Below are positions 28,419 through 39,762 of a stretch of 39,762 bases of DNA, piece after piece. Position numbers and translations under genes: made by a program. Location of the stretch: NCBI GenBank assembly GCA_013152295.1, contig JAADGQ010000156.1:1-39762 (forward strand). The letters run 5' to 3'. Origin of the DNA: Gammaproteobacteria bacterium (lineage in GTDB: Bacteria > Pseudomonadota > Gammaproteobacteria > JAADGQ01). Every line of letters starts with the position of its first letter. The stretch's first letter is position 1. A model generated the notes under the pieces. That model made no database searches. It had not been told where the DNA came from and worked only from the letters and a program-made list of their open reading frames with translations.

Positions 28419-30368
28419 TCAAGCTGCGGTTCGTGTCGCGGCAGCTTCGGCACTGAGCTCTGCGGAGAGCTCTTGCGCGGAGACACCGCTGATAAACATG
28501 CGATACCACGCTTCACTGTTGACCAGCAGCCACAGACGGTTGCCGTTATCGGTCTGTCCGCTTTGATGCTCTTTGAGAATGCGATCAATCGCAAGCTGCT
28601 CCAGCAAACCATCTTTGGCGAGATGCGAATCCCTTAAAAACAGCTTGAACAGCGCTTGGTACTCATCTTTCAACATATAGGGCAGCGCCGATGAAAAGCC
28701 CTGCTTGGGACGTTCTACCACCTCTTTCGGCAGGTAACGTTTGGCCAGCAGTATCTGTATGTAGCGCAGCGAACGACCGCGCACTTTCATGCGCGCAGGC
28801 AAGCGGGCGCAGAACTCGGCGATTTCGTGATCCATAAACGGTGCGCGCGCCTCCAGACCGTGCGCCATGGTCATGCGGTCAAGAATCATCACCGGATGGT
28901 CAGGCAGTCGCACCTGGCAGTCGGCATAGAGCATGCGATCCACAACGTCTCTGGCCTTGGCGTTTTCAAACGGAATACGGATCGAAGATTCTGGTTCAAA
29001 CCCGGCAGCCGCATCACGCATCACCGGCCCATAGAGACTGGTGTAGCGTTCAGGGCCGAAGTAAAAATAGTTAAGACTGCGCGCATAGCGATTACCACCA
29101 TCCAGCGACGCCAGTTGGTGCAGCCATTTCAGTTGATGAGCATGGCTCTTGTACCAGCGCCCATCGGGCAGCAGATTGAGCAACGGCCCGATACCGTGCT
29201 TGCGGATAAAACCTGGAATCATTGCGTAGTAACTAGCGTAGCGGTTGCCATAGTAGCGATCATATCCACCAAACAGCTCATCGCCGCCATCACCGCCGAG
29301 CACCACTTTGACGTGTTGACTGGCCATCCTGGCAATGAGAAAGGAGCAGACAGAGAGCGGATCAGACGGCTCATCCAAATGTGAAATCAGTTGCGGCAGC
29401 GTATCGACCAACGACGGCGTGATGATCTGCTCGTGGTGGCGCGTCCCATATTTTTCGGCGACCATGCGCGCATAAGGCGCTTCATCGTATTTTCCGTAAG
29501 GCAGCCCCATCGAGAAGGTCTGTATCGGCTCCACGTTACCGTGTTTCATCAGCATAGAGACAATCAGCGTCGAGTCCAGCCCGCCACTGAGAAAGGCGCC
29601 TACAGGCACATCGCTGACGGTATGCAGTTTGATGCAATCAATGAGACGCGCTTCGAGCTCATCGGTAAGCGCTTCATCGCTGCCGCCCAGTTTCGGCTCG
29701 TAGTTGAGATCCCAGTAGCGTTCAATTTTTGGTTCACCACCCAGTGCAAACGACAGCGTGTGAGCGGGCGGCAATTTATGAACGCCTGCAAACATGCTGC
29801 GCGGTGATGCAATAACGCGCAGCGCGAGATATTGATCCAGCGAGTGCAGATCAACTTTAGTCAGTCCGCGATCAAAGGCCAATAGCGCTTTAATCTCTGA
29901 GGCAAAAATCAACTCGCCCTGCTTGAACGCGTAATAAAAAGGCTTCTGTCCGAGGCGGTCACGGGCAGCGAACAGCCGCTTTTTGTTGTCGTCCCAGATG
30001 GCGAACGCGAACATGCCGCGCAGGTAATTGACGCACTGCTCGCCGTACTCCTCATAAAGGTGGATGATCACCTCAGAATCACTGTGCGTTGAAAAAGTGT
30101 GCCCCTTGGCCTGAAGGTCACTGCGCAGCTGCTGATAGTTGTAGATTTCGCCATTACAGACCAGCCAAATCGATCGGTCTTCATTGGCGATGGGTTGGTG
30201 GCCGCCGCTGAGGTCGATGATCGACAATCGCCGTTGGCCAAGCGTTGCCTCGGATTTGACCTCCAGACCTTCATCGTCAGGGCCGCGACTGGTGAGCGCG
30301 TTAAGCATGCGCTTCACACCGTGCTGGTCACCCCACCGGTTACCTACGAGTCCTGCAATGCCGCACAT
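28419..30368 (-). CDS. asnB: Asparagine synthetase-like amidotransferase (glutamine-hydrolysing)
   Basis: 649 residues. The N-terminal class II glutaminase domain starts MCGIAGLVGN, with Cys2 the nucleophile after Met removal, and has SRGPDDEG and CNGEIYNY. The C-terminal synthetase domain has the pyrophosphate loop SGGLDS (261-266) and GGDGGDELFGGY. The frame is open to 30431, but the catalytic Cys2 fixes the start at 30368. This long form with FGPERY-like and KVRGRSLRYIQ segments is typical of AsnB paralogues in exopolysaccharide and secondary-metabolite clusters. It is first in the cluster with FkbH-like protein, ACP, acyltransferase and flippase-like protein, so it may amidate their product and not make free asparagine. 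Confidence 0.92.
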   Translation of the reverse strand: MCGIAGLVGNRWGDQHGVKRMLNALTSRGPDDEGLEVKSEATLGQRRLSIIDLSGGHQPIANEDRSIWLVCNGEIYNYQQLRSDLQAKGHTFSTHSDSEVIIHLYEEYGEQCVNYLRGMFAFAIWDDNKKRLFAARDRLGQKPFYYAFKQGELIFASEIKALLAFDRGLTKVDLHSLDQYLALRVIASPRSMFAGVHKLPPAHTLSFALGGEPKIERYWDLNYEPKLGGSDEALTDELEARLIDCIKLHTVSDVPVGAFLSGGLDSTLIVSMLMKHGNVEPIQTFSMGLPYGKYDEAPYARMVAEKYGTRHHEQIITPSLVDTLPQLISHLDEPSDPLSVCSFLIARMASQHVKVVLGGDGGDELFGGYDRYYGNRYASYYAMIPGFIRKHGIGPLLNLLPDGRWYKSHAHQLKWLHQLASLDGGNRYARSLNYFYFGPERYTSLYGPVMRDAAAGFEPESSIRIPFENAKARDVVDRMLYADCQVRLPDHPVMILDRMTMAHGLEARAPFMDHEIAEFCARLPARMKVRGRSLRYIQILLAKRYLPKEVVERPKQGFSSALPYMLKDEYQALFKLFLRDSHLAKDGLLEQLAIDRILKEHQSGQTDNGNRLWLLVNSEAWYRMFISGVSAQELSAELSAEAAATRTAA

Positions 30369-30773
30369 AGGGAATAAGTTCTCTTCTGTTGTTATCGTTT
30401 TAATGGGTGGCTGTGCACCGACACTGCGCACTAACGTACATACAAAGGGGGCAGGCGACTATAACTGCTCTGCCGAGCAATCAGACCGGACAATGCGTGG
30501 CGAGTGTTGGTGCGTTCCATCTCAATGGCGTGTCGGGGAAATTATCGACACAAGCGGGAGAAAGTGAAGTGAGTGATCTCCAAAAACCTCCCCGTGACCT
30601 GTAGTCAGAGCCGACGCAGGGAAGCGGACTACCTTACACCTCAATCCATCTCAACCCAGAGCCGCCGTACCGACTGGTCGGCGCCAAAGATTATAGTCTC
30701 GTTGAAATTTGTTTGAAATCCCAGTGTGTCACACTTCTGCTCTGGGTAGCATAAAAAAACCTGAGCGCCTTTC
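30369..30773 (-). other. Intergenic region upstream of the amidotransferase gene
   Basis: 405 bases without a supported gene, between the end of the chemoreceptor-like gene and the start of the five-gene cluster. It holds a possible -10 box TATAGT on the reverse strand (30458-30463), overlapped upstream by a small hairpin (TGCTC 30466-30470 with GAGCA 30475-30479), and the probable promoter of the cluster. No clear -35 box, terminator or small RNA is visible. Confidence 0.35.
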
Positions 30774-31757
30774 TTAATGGTTGCTCACGAGCGATTCGTT
30801 GCGGCGATGGCTACCACAAGCGATCAACTCTGTCAGTACATTACGCGCTAGACGGAACTTCGGTCCCGCCTCTTTTGCTGCATTCTCCTTGGCAGAAAAA
30901 AAGTTACCTTGGGCTGCGTAGTTAAGCACGAATGCCCGCGCCACCAGAAAATCTTGCCACAACAGCATAAATGTTTTGGCAAGCCGCTCCTCTCGAAGCG
31001 TGGAGAGATTATCGGCGTAGCGCCGCCACACCGCATCCAGCTTCTTGTCCAAACGGTTGATCTCCACAACATAGGGTGTCACCGCACGAGAGTGAGAGCT
31101 GTTAACGGCGAGCAGCGTATTCATTCTGATCTGCGTCGCGTAGTCGTTTAAAAAGCGCAATTGATGATGACGAATCCGGCTTCCACTGCGCGGCAACATG
31201 CTCTGCTCAAGCTCAACCATGAGCGCCAGCAGGCGACGTACGATCTCATTTGATGAGTGAAAAACACCGACGCTACGTTGCGTCAATGCCCTGACCCCTT
31301 TTATGCGCGATTCGATATCAGCGCCGGGATGGCCCCACTGCGCAGCAACGCAGGCCAAATCACGAGCACAGCTGACGATAACATGGACTTTATCCGCCAA
31401 CTCAACAAAACCGACCGCAGCCTCGTTAAGATGGTTGGAAAACTCTCGGGTGTGCAGGCTTTGATCGCCCGCATTAACCTCTGCGAGCATGAACTCCAGA
31501 CGCACAGCGCTCACCCGCTGGATCACTTCGGCACTAAATTTGTGCAGGCTATCGCCTAGCGCACTGAGCTCGTTGGCCGCCTGTGCCGTGCTTCTTCCTT
31601 GCGCACCGCTTCGAGCTGCCTCTATCGCAGTATTCAGTGCCAGCAGGTTCGTTTGATAACCCTGCTCACCCACAACAAGGGTGGAGCGATGAATCTGGTC
31701 AGCGCACTGAACAAACGCGCCGCTCAATTTTGATAAATCTGTGTATAACGCACTCAT
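30774..31757 (-). CDS. Soluble chemoreceptor-like protein with signalling tip before a 4HB-like helical domain
   Basis: 327 residues, nearly all helical, no transmembrane segment. Residues 35-66 are a chemoreceptor (MCP) signalling tip: QTNLLALNTAIEAARSG followed by a degenerate GRSTAQAANELSALG, where MCPs have GRGFAVVADEVR. Only about 34 residues precede the tip, so the descending helix of the hairpin is very short. Residues about 203-315 resemble a four-helix-bundle MCP sensor domain (RLDKKLDAVWRRYADN, then an AAQGNFFSAKENA turn). In normal MCPs the sensor comes first, so the order looks reversed. The gene follows sdhB by 48 bases on the same strand. The start is ATG 31757; a TTG at 31775 is in frame. 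Function unknown; it might join a chemoreceptor array or be a decayed receptor. Confidence 0.7.
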   Translation of the reverse strand: MSALYTDLSKLSGAFVQCADQIHRSTLVVGEQGYQTNLLALNTAIEAARSGAQGRSTAQAANELSALGDSLHKFSAEVIQRVSAVRLEFMLAEVNAGDQSLHTREFSNHLNEAAVGFVELADKVHVIVSCARDLACVAAQWGHPGADIESRIKGVRALTQRSVGVFHSSNEIVRRLLALMVELEQSMLPRSGSRIRHHQLRFLNDYATQIRMNTLLAVNSSHSRAVTPYVVEINRLDKKLDAVWRRYADNLSTLREERLAKTFMLLWQDFLVARAFVLNYAAQGNFFSAKENAAKEAGPKFRLARNVLTELIACGSHRRNESLVSNH

Positions 31758-31805
31758 TGGTCTACGCTGCCGCAAATAGCATTGCCAACAGATAATGCTT
31801 TTTTA

Positions 31806-32510
31806 TTAGATAGAACGCTTTAGCATTAATTGTTTAATGTTGCCGATGGCCTTGGTCGGATTGAGACCCTTGGGACAGACCTCGGCACAATTCATTATCG
31901 TGTGACAACGGAACAGCTTATACGCCCCCTCCATATCACTCAACCGCTCGTCGGCAATCTGATCGCGACTATCGGCCAAAAAACGCCACGCTTGCAACAG
32001 CGCGGCCGGACCAAGGAACTTGTCAGGATTCCACCAGAACGACGGACACGAGGTCGAGCAAGCACCGCAAAGTATACATTCATACAGTCCATCGAGTTTG
32101 TCGCGCTCTTGCGGTGTCTGCCTGAATTCAATTTCAGGTATCGGATCGGTGACGGTGAGGTATGGCTTCACCGCCCGGTACTGGCGGTAGAAGGGCTCCA
32201 TATCAACAACAAGATCACGGATGACCGGCAACCCGGGGACGGGACGAACCTCAATCGGCGCTGTTAACGAAGCCAGCGGGGTAATGCACGCTAATCCATT
32301 ACGCCCGTTGATATTAACCGCGTCGGAGCCACACACACCTTCACCACAGGAGCGGCGAAAACTGAGCGTCTCATCGATCGCTTTGATCTTTAACAGCGCC
32401 TCAAGCAGCATCATATCAGCGCCAATATCGGCGAGCTCATACGACTGCATGCGAGGCTCCGCATCCTGCTCAGCACTGTAGCGATAGATCGAAAAACGCA
32501 TGGTCGTCAC
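31806..32510 (-). CDS. sdhB: Succinate dehydrogenase iron-sulfur subunit SdhB
   Basis: 234 residues. Electron-transfer subunit of complex II. The 2Fe-2S ligands are Cys55, Cys60, Asp63 and Cys75, with Asp63 replacing a cysteine as in E. coli SdhB. The 4Fe-4S motif ECILCGACSTSCP supplies Cys145, 148 and 151, and Cys155, Cys202 and Cys208 fit the 3Fe-4S cluster, with Cys212 completing the last 4Fe-4S ligand set. Last of the sdhCDAB genes, 31 bases after sdhA. Confidence 0.97.
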   Translation of the reverse strand: MTTMRFSIYRYSAEQDAEPRMQSYELADIGADMMLLEALLKIKAIDETLSFRRSCGEGVCGSDAVNINGRNGLACITPLASLTAPIEVRPVPGLPVIRDLVVDMEPFYRQYRAVKPYLTVTDPIPEIEFRQTPQERDKLDGLYECILCGACSTSCPSFWWNPDKFLGPAALLQAWRFLADSRDQIADERLSDMEGAYKLFRCHTIMNCAEVCPKGLNPTKAIGNIKQLMLKRSI

Positions 32511-32541
32511 CGGTTTGAATCGCCTTTTTTGTCAATGACCA

Positions 32542-34320
32542 TCAATAGACTCGCGGTTTCGGCGGAAAGCTCTCTACACTTAGCGGTTTCATGCGCACAG
32601 GCTTGTAATCAAGGCGCTGCCCCTCTTTATAGTAGAGGCTGTGTTTAAGCCAGTGCTCATCATCACGCTCGGGAAAATCCACCCGCGAGTGGGCGCTACG
32701 GCTCTCCTGCCGCGCATGCGCAGAAACCACTGTGGCCAGTGCGTTATCAATGAGGTTTTCCAGCTCCATCGCTTCGATTCTCGCCGTATTGAAAATACGG
32801 CTGTGATCGTGAATCGTCACATCCTCCAGTCGCTGCTCAATCTCTAGCACTTTTTCGACGCCCTGTTGCAGCACATCATCCGTGCGGAAAACACCGCAGT
32901 ACTCCTCCATCGTCTGCTGCAGCGTAGCGCGTAGCTCGGTGACACTCTCGCCATCGCCCGAACCTTTGCGCTCCCAACGCGCCAAGCGTGCCAACGCCTG
33001 ATCGACACTCCTTTTCGGCAGCGACTGATGGTAACGGTTGCTACCCAAAAATTCGATGATGTGGTTACCCGCAGCGCGACCGAACACAACAATATCCAGC
33101 AGCGAATTACCGCCCAAACGGTTGGCACCGTGTACAGAGACACAGGCGCACTCGCCCACCGCATAGAGACCGGGAGTCGCCTCTTCGGCACCATGGCGCA
33201 TGGGCGCAACCACCTGCCCGAAGCGGTTGGTGGGTATACCACCCATGGTGTAATGGGCTGTAGGATAAACTGGGATCGGCGCCTCAATGGGGTCGATGTG
33301 AGTGAATGTCATCGCTATGTCACGAATGCCGGGCAAGCGCTTTTTGATGACATCCGCGCCGAGGTGATCCACCTTCAGCAGCACATGATCACGATTGGGC
33401 CCGCAACCACGACCTTCACGGATCTCGATGGCGATGGAGCGACTGACTACATCGCGACTGGCCAGATCTTTTGCATTGGGCGCATAGCGCTCCATAAAAC
33501 GTTCGCCATCGGCGTTGAGCAGATAACCACCTTCGCCGCGAACCCCCTCACTAATCAGCATCCCCTTACCGGCAATGCCAGTGGGATGAAACTGAAAAAA
33601 CTCCATATCCTGCAGCGGAATATCAGCGCGCAGCGCCATAGCCAAGCCATCGCCTGTATTGATCATCGCGTTGGTATTGGTGCGGAATATCTGCCCCGCC
33701 CCACCGGTGGCGAGCAGCGTTGTTTTGGCTTCAATGATGAGTGGCTCACCGGTGGCGATAGAGAGCACGACGGCCCCCAGCACCTGATCGTCTTCACCCT
33801 TAATCAGGTCGAGGGCGAAATACTCATCGAAAAAGTGTGTCTTGGCGCGAATGTTCTGTTGATAGAGCGCGTGAAGAATAGCGTGTCCGGTGCGATCAGC
33901 AGCAGCGCATGTGCGCGCGGCCTGTTCGCCACCAAAGTTTTGGCTCTGACCACCGAAGGGACGCTGATAGATGCTGCCGTCATCCAGCCGAGAAAAGGGC
34001 ACGCCCGCATGCTCAAGCTCGATAACCAAGCGCGATGCTGCCCGACACATGTACTCAATGGCATCCTGATCGCCCAGATAGTCACTGCCTTTGATCGTAT
34101 CGTACATATGCCAGTGCCAATTATCGGGCATGACATTGGCCAGAGCTGCGTTAATCCCACCTTGCGCTGCAACCGTGTGTGAGCGGGTGGGAAACACCTT
34201 GGAGACCACGGCGACATCGGCGTCCGCCTGAGCCAGCTGCATGGATGCACGCAGACCACCGCCACCGGCACCGATGACCAGCGTATCGAATTTGCGTCGC
34301 TCTATCTGACCAACTTGCAT
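32542..34320 (-). CDS. sdhA: Succinate dehydrogenase flavoprotein subunit SdhA
   Basis: 592 residues. Oxidises succinate to fumarate with covalently bound FAD. Seen: the dinucleotide fold GAGGGG (17-22), the FAD-binding SHTVAAQGG with His48, the catalytic region with FHPTGI and GYLLNADGERFMERYAP, HYTMGGIPTN, and the C-terminal Tyr/Arg segment YKEGQRLDYKPVRM. The ATG directly follows the sdhD stop. A long antisense ORF (33028-34182) overlaps it but has no protein-like sequence. Confidence 0.98.
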   Translation of the reverse strand: MQVGQIERRKFDTLVIGAGGGGLRASMQLAQADADVAVVSKVFPTRSHTVAAQGGINAALANVMPDNWHWHMYDTIKGSDYLGDQDAIEYMCRAASRLVIELEHAGVPFSRLDDGSIYQRPFGGQSQNFGGEQAARTCAAADRTGHAILHALYQQNIRAKTHFFDEYFALDLIKGEDDQVLGAVVLSIATGEPLIIEAKTTLLATGGAGQIFRTNTNAMINTGDGLAMALRADIPLQDMEFFQFHPTGIAGKGMLISEGVRGEGGYLLNADGERFMERYAPNAKDLASRDVVSRSIAIEIREGRGCGPNRDHVLLKVDHLGADVIKKRLPGIRDIAMTFTHIDPIEAPIPVYPTAHYTMGGIPTNRFGQVVAPMRHGAEEATPGLYAVGECACVSVHGANRLGGNSLLDIVVFGRAAGNHIIEFLGSNRYHQSLPKRSVDQALARLARWERKGSGDGESVTELRATLQQTMEEYCGVFRTDDVLQQGVEKVLEIEQRLEDVTIHDHSRIFNTARIEAMELENLIDNALATVVSAHARQESRSAHSRVDFPERDDEHWLKHSLYYKEGQRLDYKPVRMKPLSVESFPPKPRVY

Positions 34321-34659
34321 CTACAAAGTCACCATAAATAGTGTTCGTAATACCCACATTCCCATTGCAACCAAGCTGAGCCCGGTGAGTCCAAACAGGG
34401 CGAAACGTATGCCGGGAACGTGAATGTAATCGATAATGATGTCACGCATGCCAACCCACGCATGGATGAACAGCGCAACGAAAAACAGGGTGTTGGCCAT
34501 AAAAACAACGGGGTCGGCCATCCAGTCCCACCACTGCTGGTGGTTTTCAGGTGCATTGAAAACAAAATGGCCCAGCAGATACAGCAGATAAGGTGCCATA
34601 TATAGGGCACTCAGCCGCTGCAACAACCAGGGCCGCAAACCTTGCAAGGCTTTACTCAA
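34321..34659 (-). CDS. sdhD: Succinate dehydrogenase membrane anchor SdhD
   Basis: 112 residues with three hydrophobic segments. Anchor of complex II with SdhC. Typical landmarks are the N-terminal LRPWLLQRLSALYM and HAWVGMRDIIIDYIH, whose histidine and aspartate lie near the haem and quinone sites in E. coli. The start overlaps sdhC by four bases (ATGA), and the stop abuts the sdhA start. Confidence 0.95.
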   Translation of the reverse strand: MSKALQGLRPWLLQRLSALYMAPYLLYLLGHFVFNAPENHQQWWDWMADPVVFMANTLFFVALFIHAWVGMRDIIIDYIHVPGIRFALFGLTGLSLVAMGMWVLRTLFMVTL

Positions 34660-35039
34660 AACAGTATCACTGCCGAAAAGATGAACGTGAGCACTGCACC
34701 CGCGATGAACACCGCTCTGGCACTGGCCAACGCATGATCGCGCTCAATGCCCACCTCGATATCGAGAAGCAGGAAGCGTATGCCAGACAGAAGGTGGTGA
34801 GTAACGCACCAGATCACAACGAAACCGATCATTTTTGCAAACCAGCCATCAAGAATAGCGGCCACCTGCTCAAAGCCCGCGCTACTTTGCAGAGATAGAT
34901 CAAGCAGATAAATTAAAAAGGGGATCGAGAGAAACAGCAGCGCGCCGGAGATGCGGTGGCCGATAGACAACAGTGCAGATACCGGTTTATGGATAAGCAG
35001 CAGGTCAAGAAAAACCGGTGGTTTTTTATCAGATTCCAT
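34656..35039 (-). CDS. sdhC: Succinate dehydrogenase cytochrome b556 subunit SdhC
   Basis: 127 residues with three hydrophobic segments. The quinone-site signature PVSALLSIGHRISGALLF and the haem-ligand region THHLLSGIRFLLLD are intact. The frame is open to a TTG at 35054, but a perfect -10 box TATAAT on the same strand (35066-35071) would put the transcript start near 35059, only five bases before that TTG, so the ATG at 35039 is more likely. First gene of sdhCDAB. Confidence 0.95.
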   Translation of the reverse strand: MESDKKPPVFLDLLLIHKPVSALLSIGHRISGALLFLSIPFLIYLLDLSLQSSAGFEQVAAILDGWFAKMIGFVVIWCVTHHLLSGIRFLLLDIEVGIERDHALASARAVFIAGAVLTFIFSAVILF

Positions 35040-35065
35040 TCGCTGCCGAACCAAAAATTTCAGTC

Positions 35066-35094
35066 ATTATATCGATGCTGCCGTTGGCGAGTTT
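35066..35094 (-). promoter_or_regulatory. Candidate sdhC promoter
   Basis: Perfect TATAAT at 35071-35066 on the reverse strand. The hexamer 17 bases upstream (AAACTC) is a poor -35 match, as expected for a promoter that needs an activator. The leader to ATG 35039 would be about 20 bases, in a 118-base gap shared with the divergent ygfZ. Confidence 0.45.
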
Positions 35095-35157
35095 GAACTA
35101 TACTTCGCTTAGCTAATGAACAGCAATTCTAATCCCACTACAGGTTGATCTACAAGC

Positions 35158-36188
35158 ATGATTGAAGAATGGAATAGTTTTTTACTCTCCAGGGGGGCGC
35201 ATGTTGAAGACAGCGTGCCAAGCGATTTTGGTGGTGCGGACAAAGAGCGGCAGTGCGTACTGAATAGCGACGTGAAGACCAGCCTCAGCCATATGGGGGT
35301 GATCACTGTGAGCGGCGATGATGCTGCTGAATTTCTACAGGGACAGCTGACCAACGATATCCAGGCTGTCACTGAAAACAGCAGCCAGCTCAGCGCCTAC
35401 TGTAGCCCCAAGGGCCGTGTACTGGCACTTTTTCGCATCCACCGACATACCGACAGTTACCACCTGTGTCTGCCGCGAGCACTGCTAGAGCCAACTTTAA
35501 AGCGGTTGAATATGTACGTGCTGCGCGCCAAAGTTGTGTTGGCAGATGCCTCCAATACGTCGGTTCGCATCGCTGTTTCAGGAGCAGGTATGCGCTGTCA
35601 ACTTGAGCAGCTGTTGGGCGCCGTTCCGCAGCATGTCGATGAGGTGCTCAGCGGCGATGATTTAACCGTGCTGGCACTGCCGGGGCTACAGCCGCGCTAT
35701 GAAATAATCGGCAGCGCAGCGGCAATTATTACGCTGTGGGATAAGCTGGAAGGCACTGCGGTGGGTGCCCCTGCCTGGGAGCTGCTAGATATTTTGGCGG
35801 GACAGCCTCAAGTGTGGCCTGCCACACGCGATGAGTTTGTGCCACAGATGATCAATCTTGATCTGCTCAGTGCGATCAATTTTAAAAAAGGGTGCTACAC
35901 CGGCCAGGAGATCGTCGCCCGAGTGAACTATCTGGGCAAATTGAAGCGGCGCATGTATCTGGCACATATCGACGCAGACCAGCAGTTGGAGCCAGGTGCC
36001 GCGTTAATCGATGGGTCGGATGATGAGGGACGCCGTGTCGGCAGCGTCGTATCAACGCAACGCAACGCTGCATCCGGCTGGCAGCTGCTTGCTGTGGTGC
36101 AGATCGCGCTGGTGGGAAACGCCCCGGTTCATCTAGGCGCACGGAGCGGTCCCCTACTGCACTTTGAGACGCTGCCCTACGCAGTGGA

Positions 36189-36192
<4 letters not shown>
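35158..36192 (+). CDS. ygfZ: tRNA-modifying/folate-binding protein YgfZ (GcvT family)
   Basis: 344 residues. YgfZ is a tetrahydrofolate-dependent protein that supports Fe-S enzymes such as MiaB and succinate dehydrogenase. The invariant motif KGCYTGQE lies at residues 244-251 with Cys246. Further landmarks are FLQGQLTNDI, YCSPKGRVLALFRI, and MINLDLLSAINF. The start is ATG 35158 with a weak ribosome-binding site. The gene is divergent from sdhCDAB, a common gammaproteobacterial arrangement fitting the shared Fe-S theme. Its stop overlaps the stop of the convergent Sel1 gene. Confidence 0.95.

Positions 36193-39762
<3,570 letters not shown>

Noticed and set aside
28827-29807. Plus-strand ORFs opposite the amidotransferase gene
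   Set aside because: The reverse strand encodes a full AsnB-type enzyme here; these ORFs have no ribosome-binding site or recognisable domain.
33028-34182. 384-residue plus-strand ORF
   Set aside because: It is fully antisense to sdhA, whose sequence is strongly conserved throughout. The translation is not protein-like.

Overview
The window is chromosomal DNA of a gammaproteobacterium. The evidence is a pseudomonad/Chromatiales-type sdhCDAB operon, neighbouring trxA, rho, rpmE, malic enzyme and citrate synthase genes, an Mla lipid-transport locus and a complete minor-pilin/PilY1 cluster. GC looks close to even. I cannot name the genus from sequence alone. Nearly all of the DNA is coding. I see no insertion sequence, integrase, prophage or CRISPR array.

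Layout. (1) 1-3698, minus strand: a large fused FAD/Fe-S oxidoreductase, cut by the left edge. (2) 3799-4843, plus: a cyclic-nucleotide-binding/rhodanese protein that appears as two ORFs in different frames. (3) 4861-6162, minus: an RhlB-like DEAD-box helicase. (4) 6412-11744, plus: housekeeping block of thioredoxin, Rho, ribosomal protein L31, malic enzyme, citrate synthase and an elongator tRNA-Met. (5) 11941-13146, plus: a lone pentapeptide-repeat/TIR protein directly after the tRNA. (6) 13257-16093, minus: mlaE-mlaD-mlaA-mlaC, with no mlaF or mlaB. (7) 16342-24222, minus: fimT-pilV-pilW-pilX-pilY1-pilE. (8) 24499-30368, minus: asparagine synthetase-like amidotransferase, FkbH-like HAD/GNAT protein, acyl carrier protein, left-handed beta-helix acyltransferase and flippase-like membrane protein. 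(9) 30774-35039, minus: sdhCDAB followed by an unusual soluble chemoreceptor-like protein. (10) 35158-36192, plus: ygfZ. (11) 36189 to the right edge, minus: a very large Sel1-repeat protein whose N-terminal side enters a Glu-Pro dipeptide repeat at the window end.

How they work together. Regions 4 and 9 hold three enzymes around the TCA cycle: citrate synthase, malic enzyme and succinate dehydrogenase. YgfZ is a folate-dependent Fe-S maintenance protein and sits next to the Fe-S enzyme SdhB. Region 6 should build most of a retrograde phospholipid pathway, but its ATPase must be encoded elsewhere. Region 7 makes the tip and priming complex of a type IV pilus.

The most interesting parts are region 8, the chemoreceptor-like protein in region 9, and the PilY1 of region 7. 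Region 8 looks like a small glyceryl-ACP (or similar carrier-bound acyl) pathway coupled to an acyltransferase and a membrane flippase. The chemoreceptor-like protein appears to have its signalling tip before a four-helix sensor-like domain and has no membrane segment. The PilY1 carries three tandem beta-type repeats inserted inside its von Willebrand domain.
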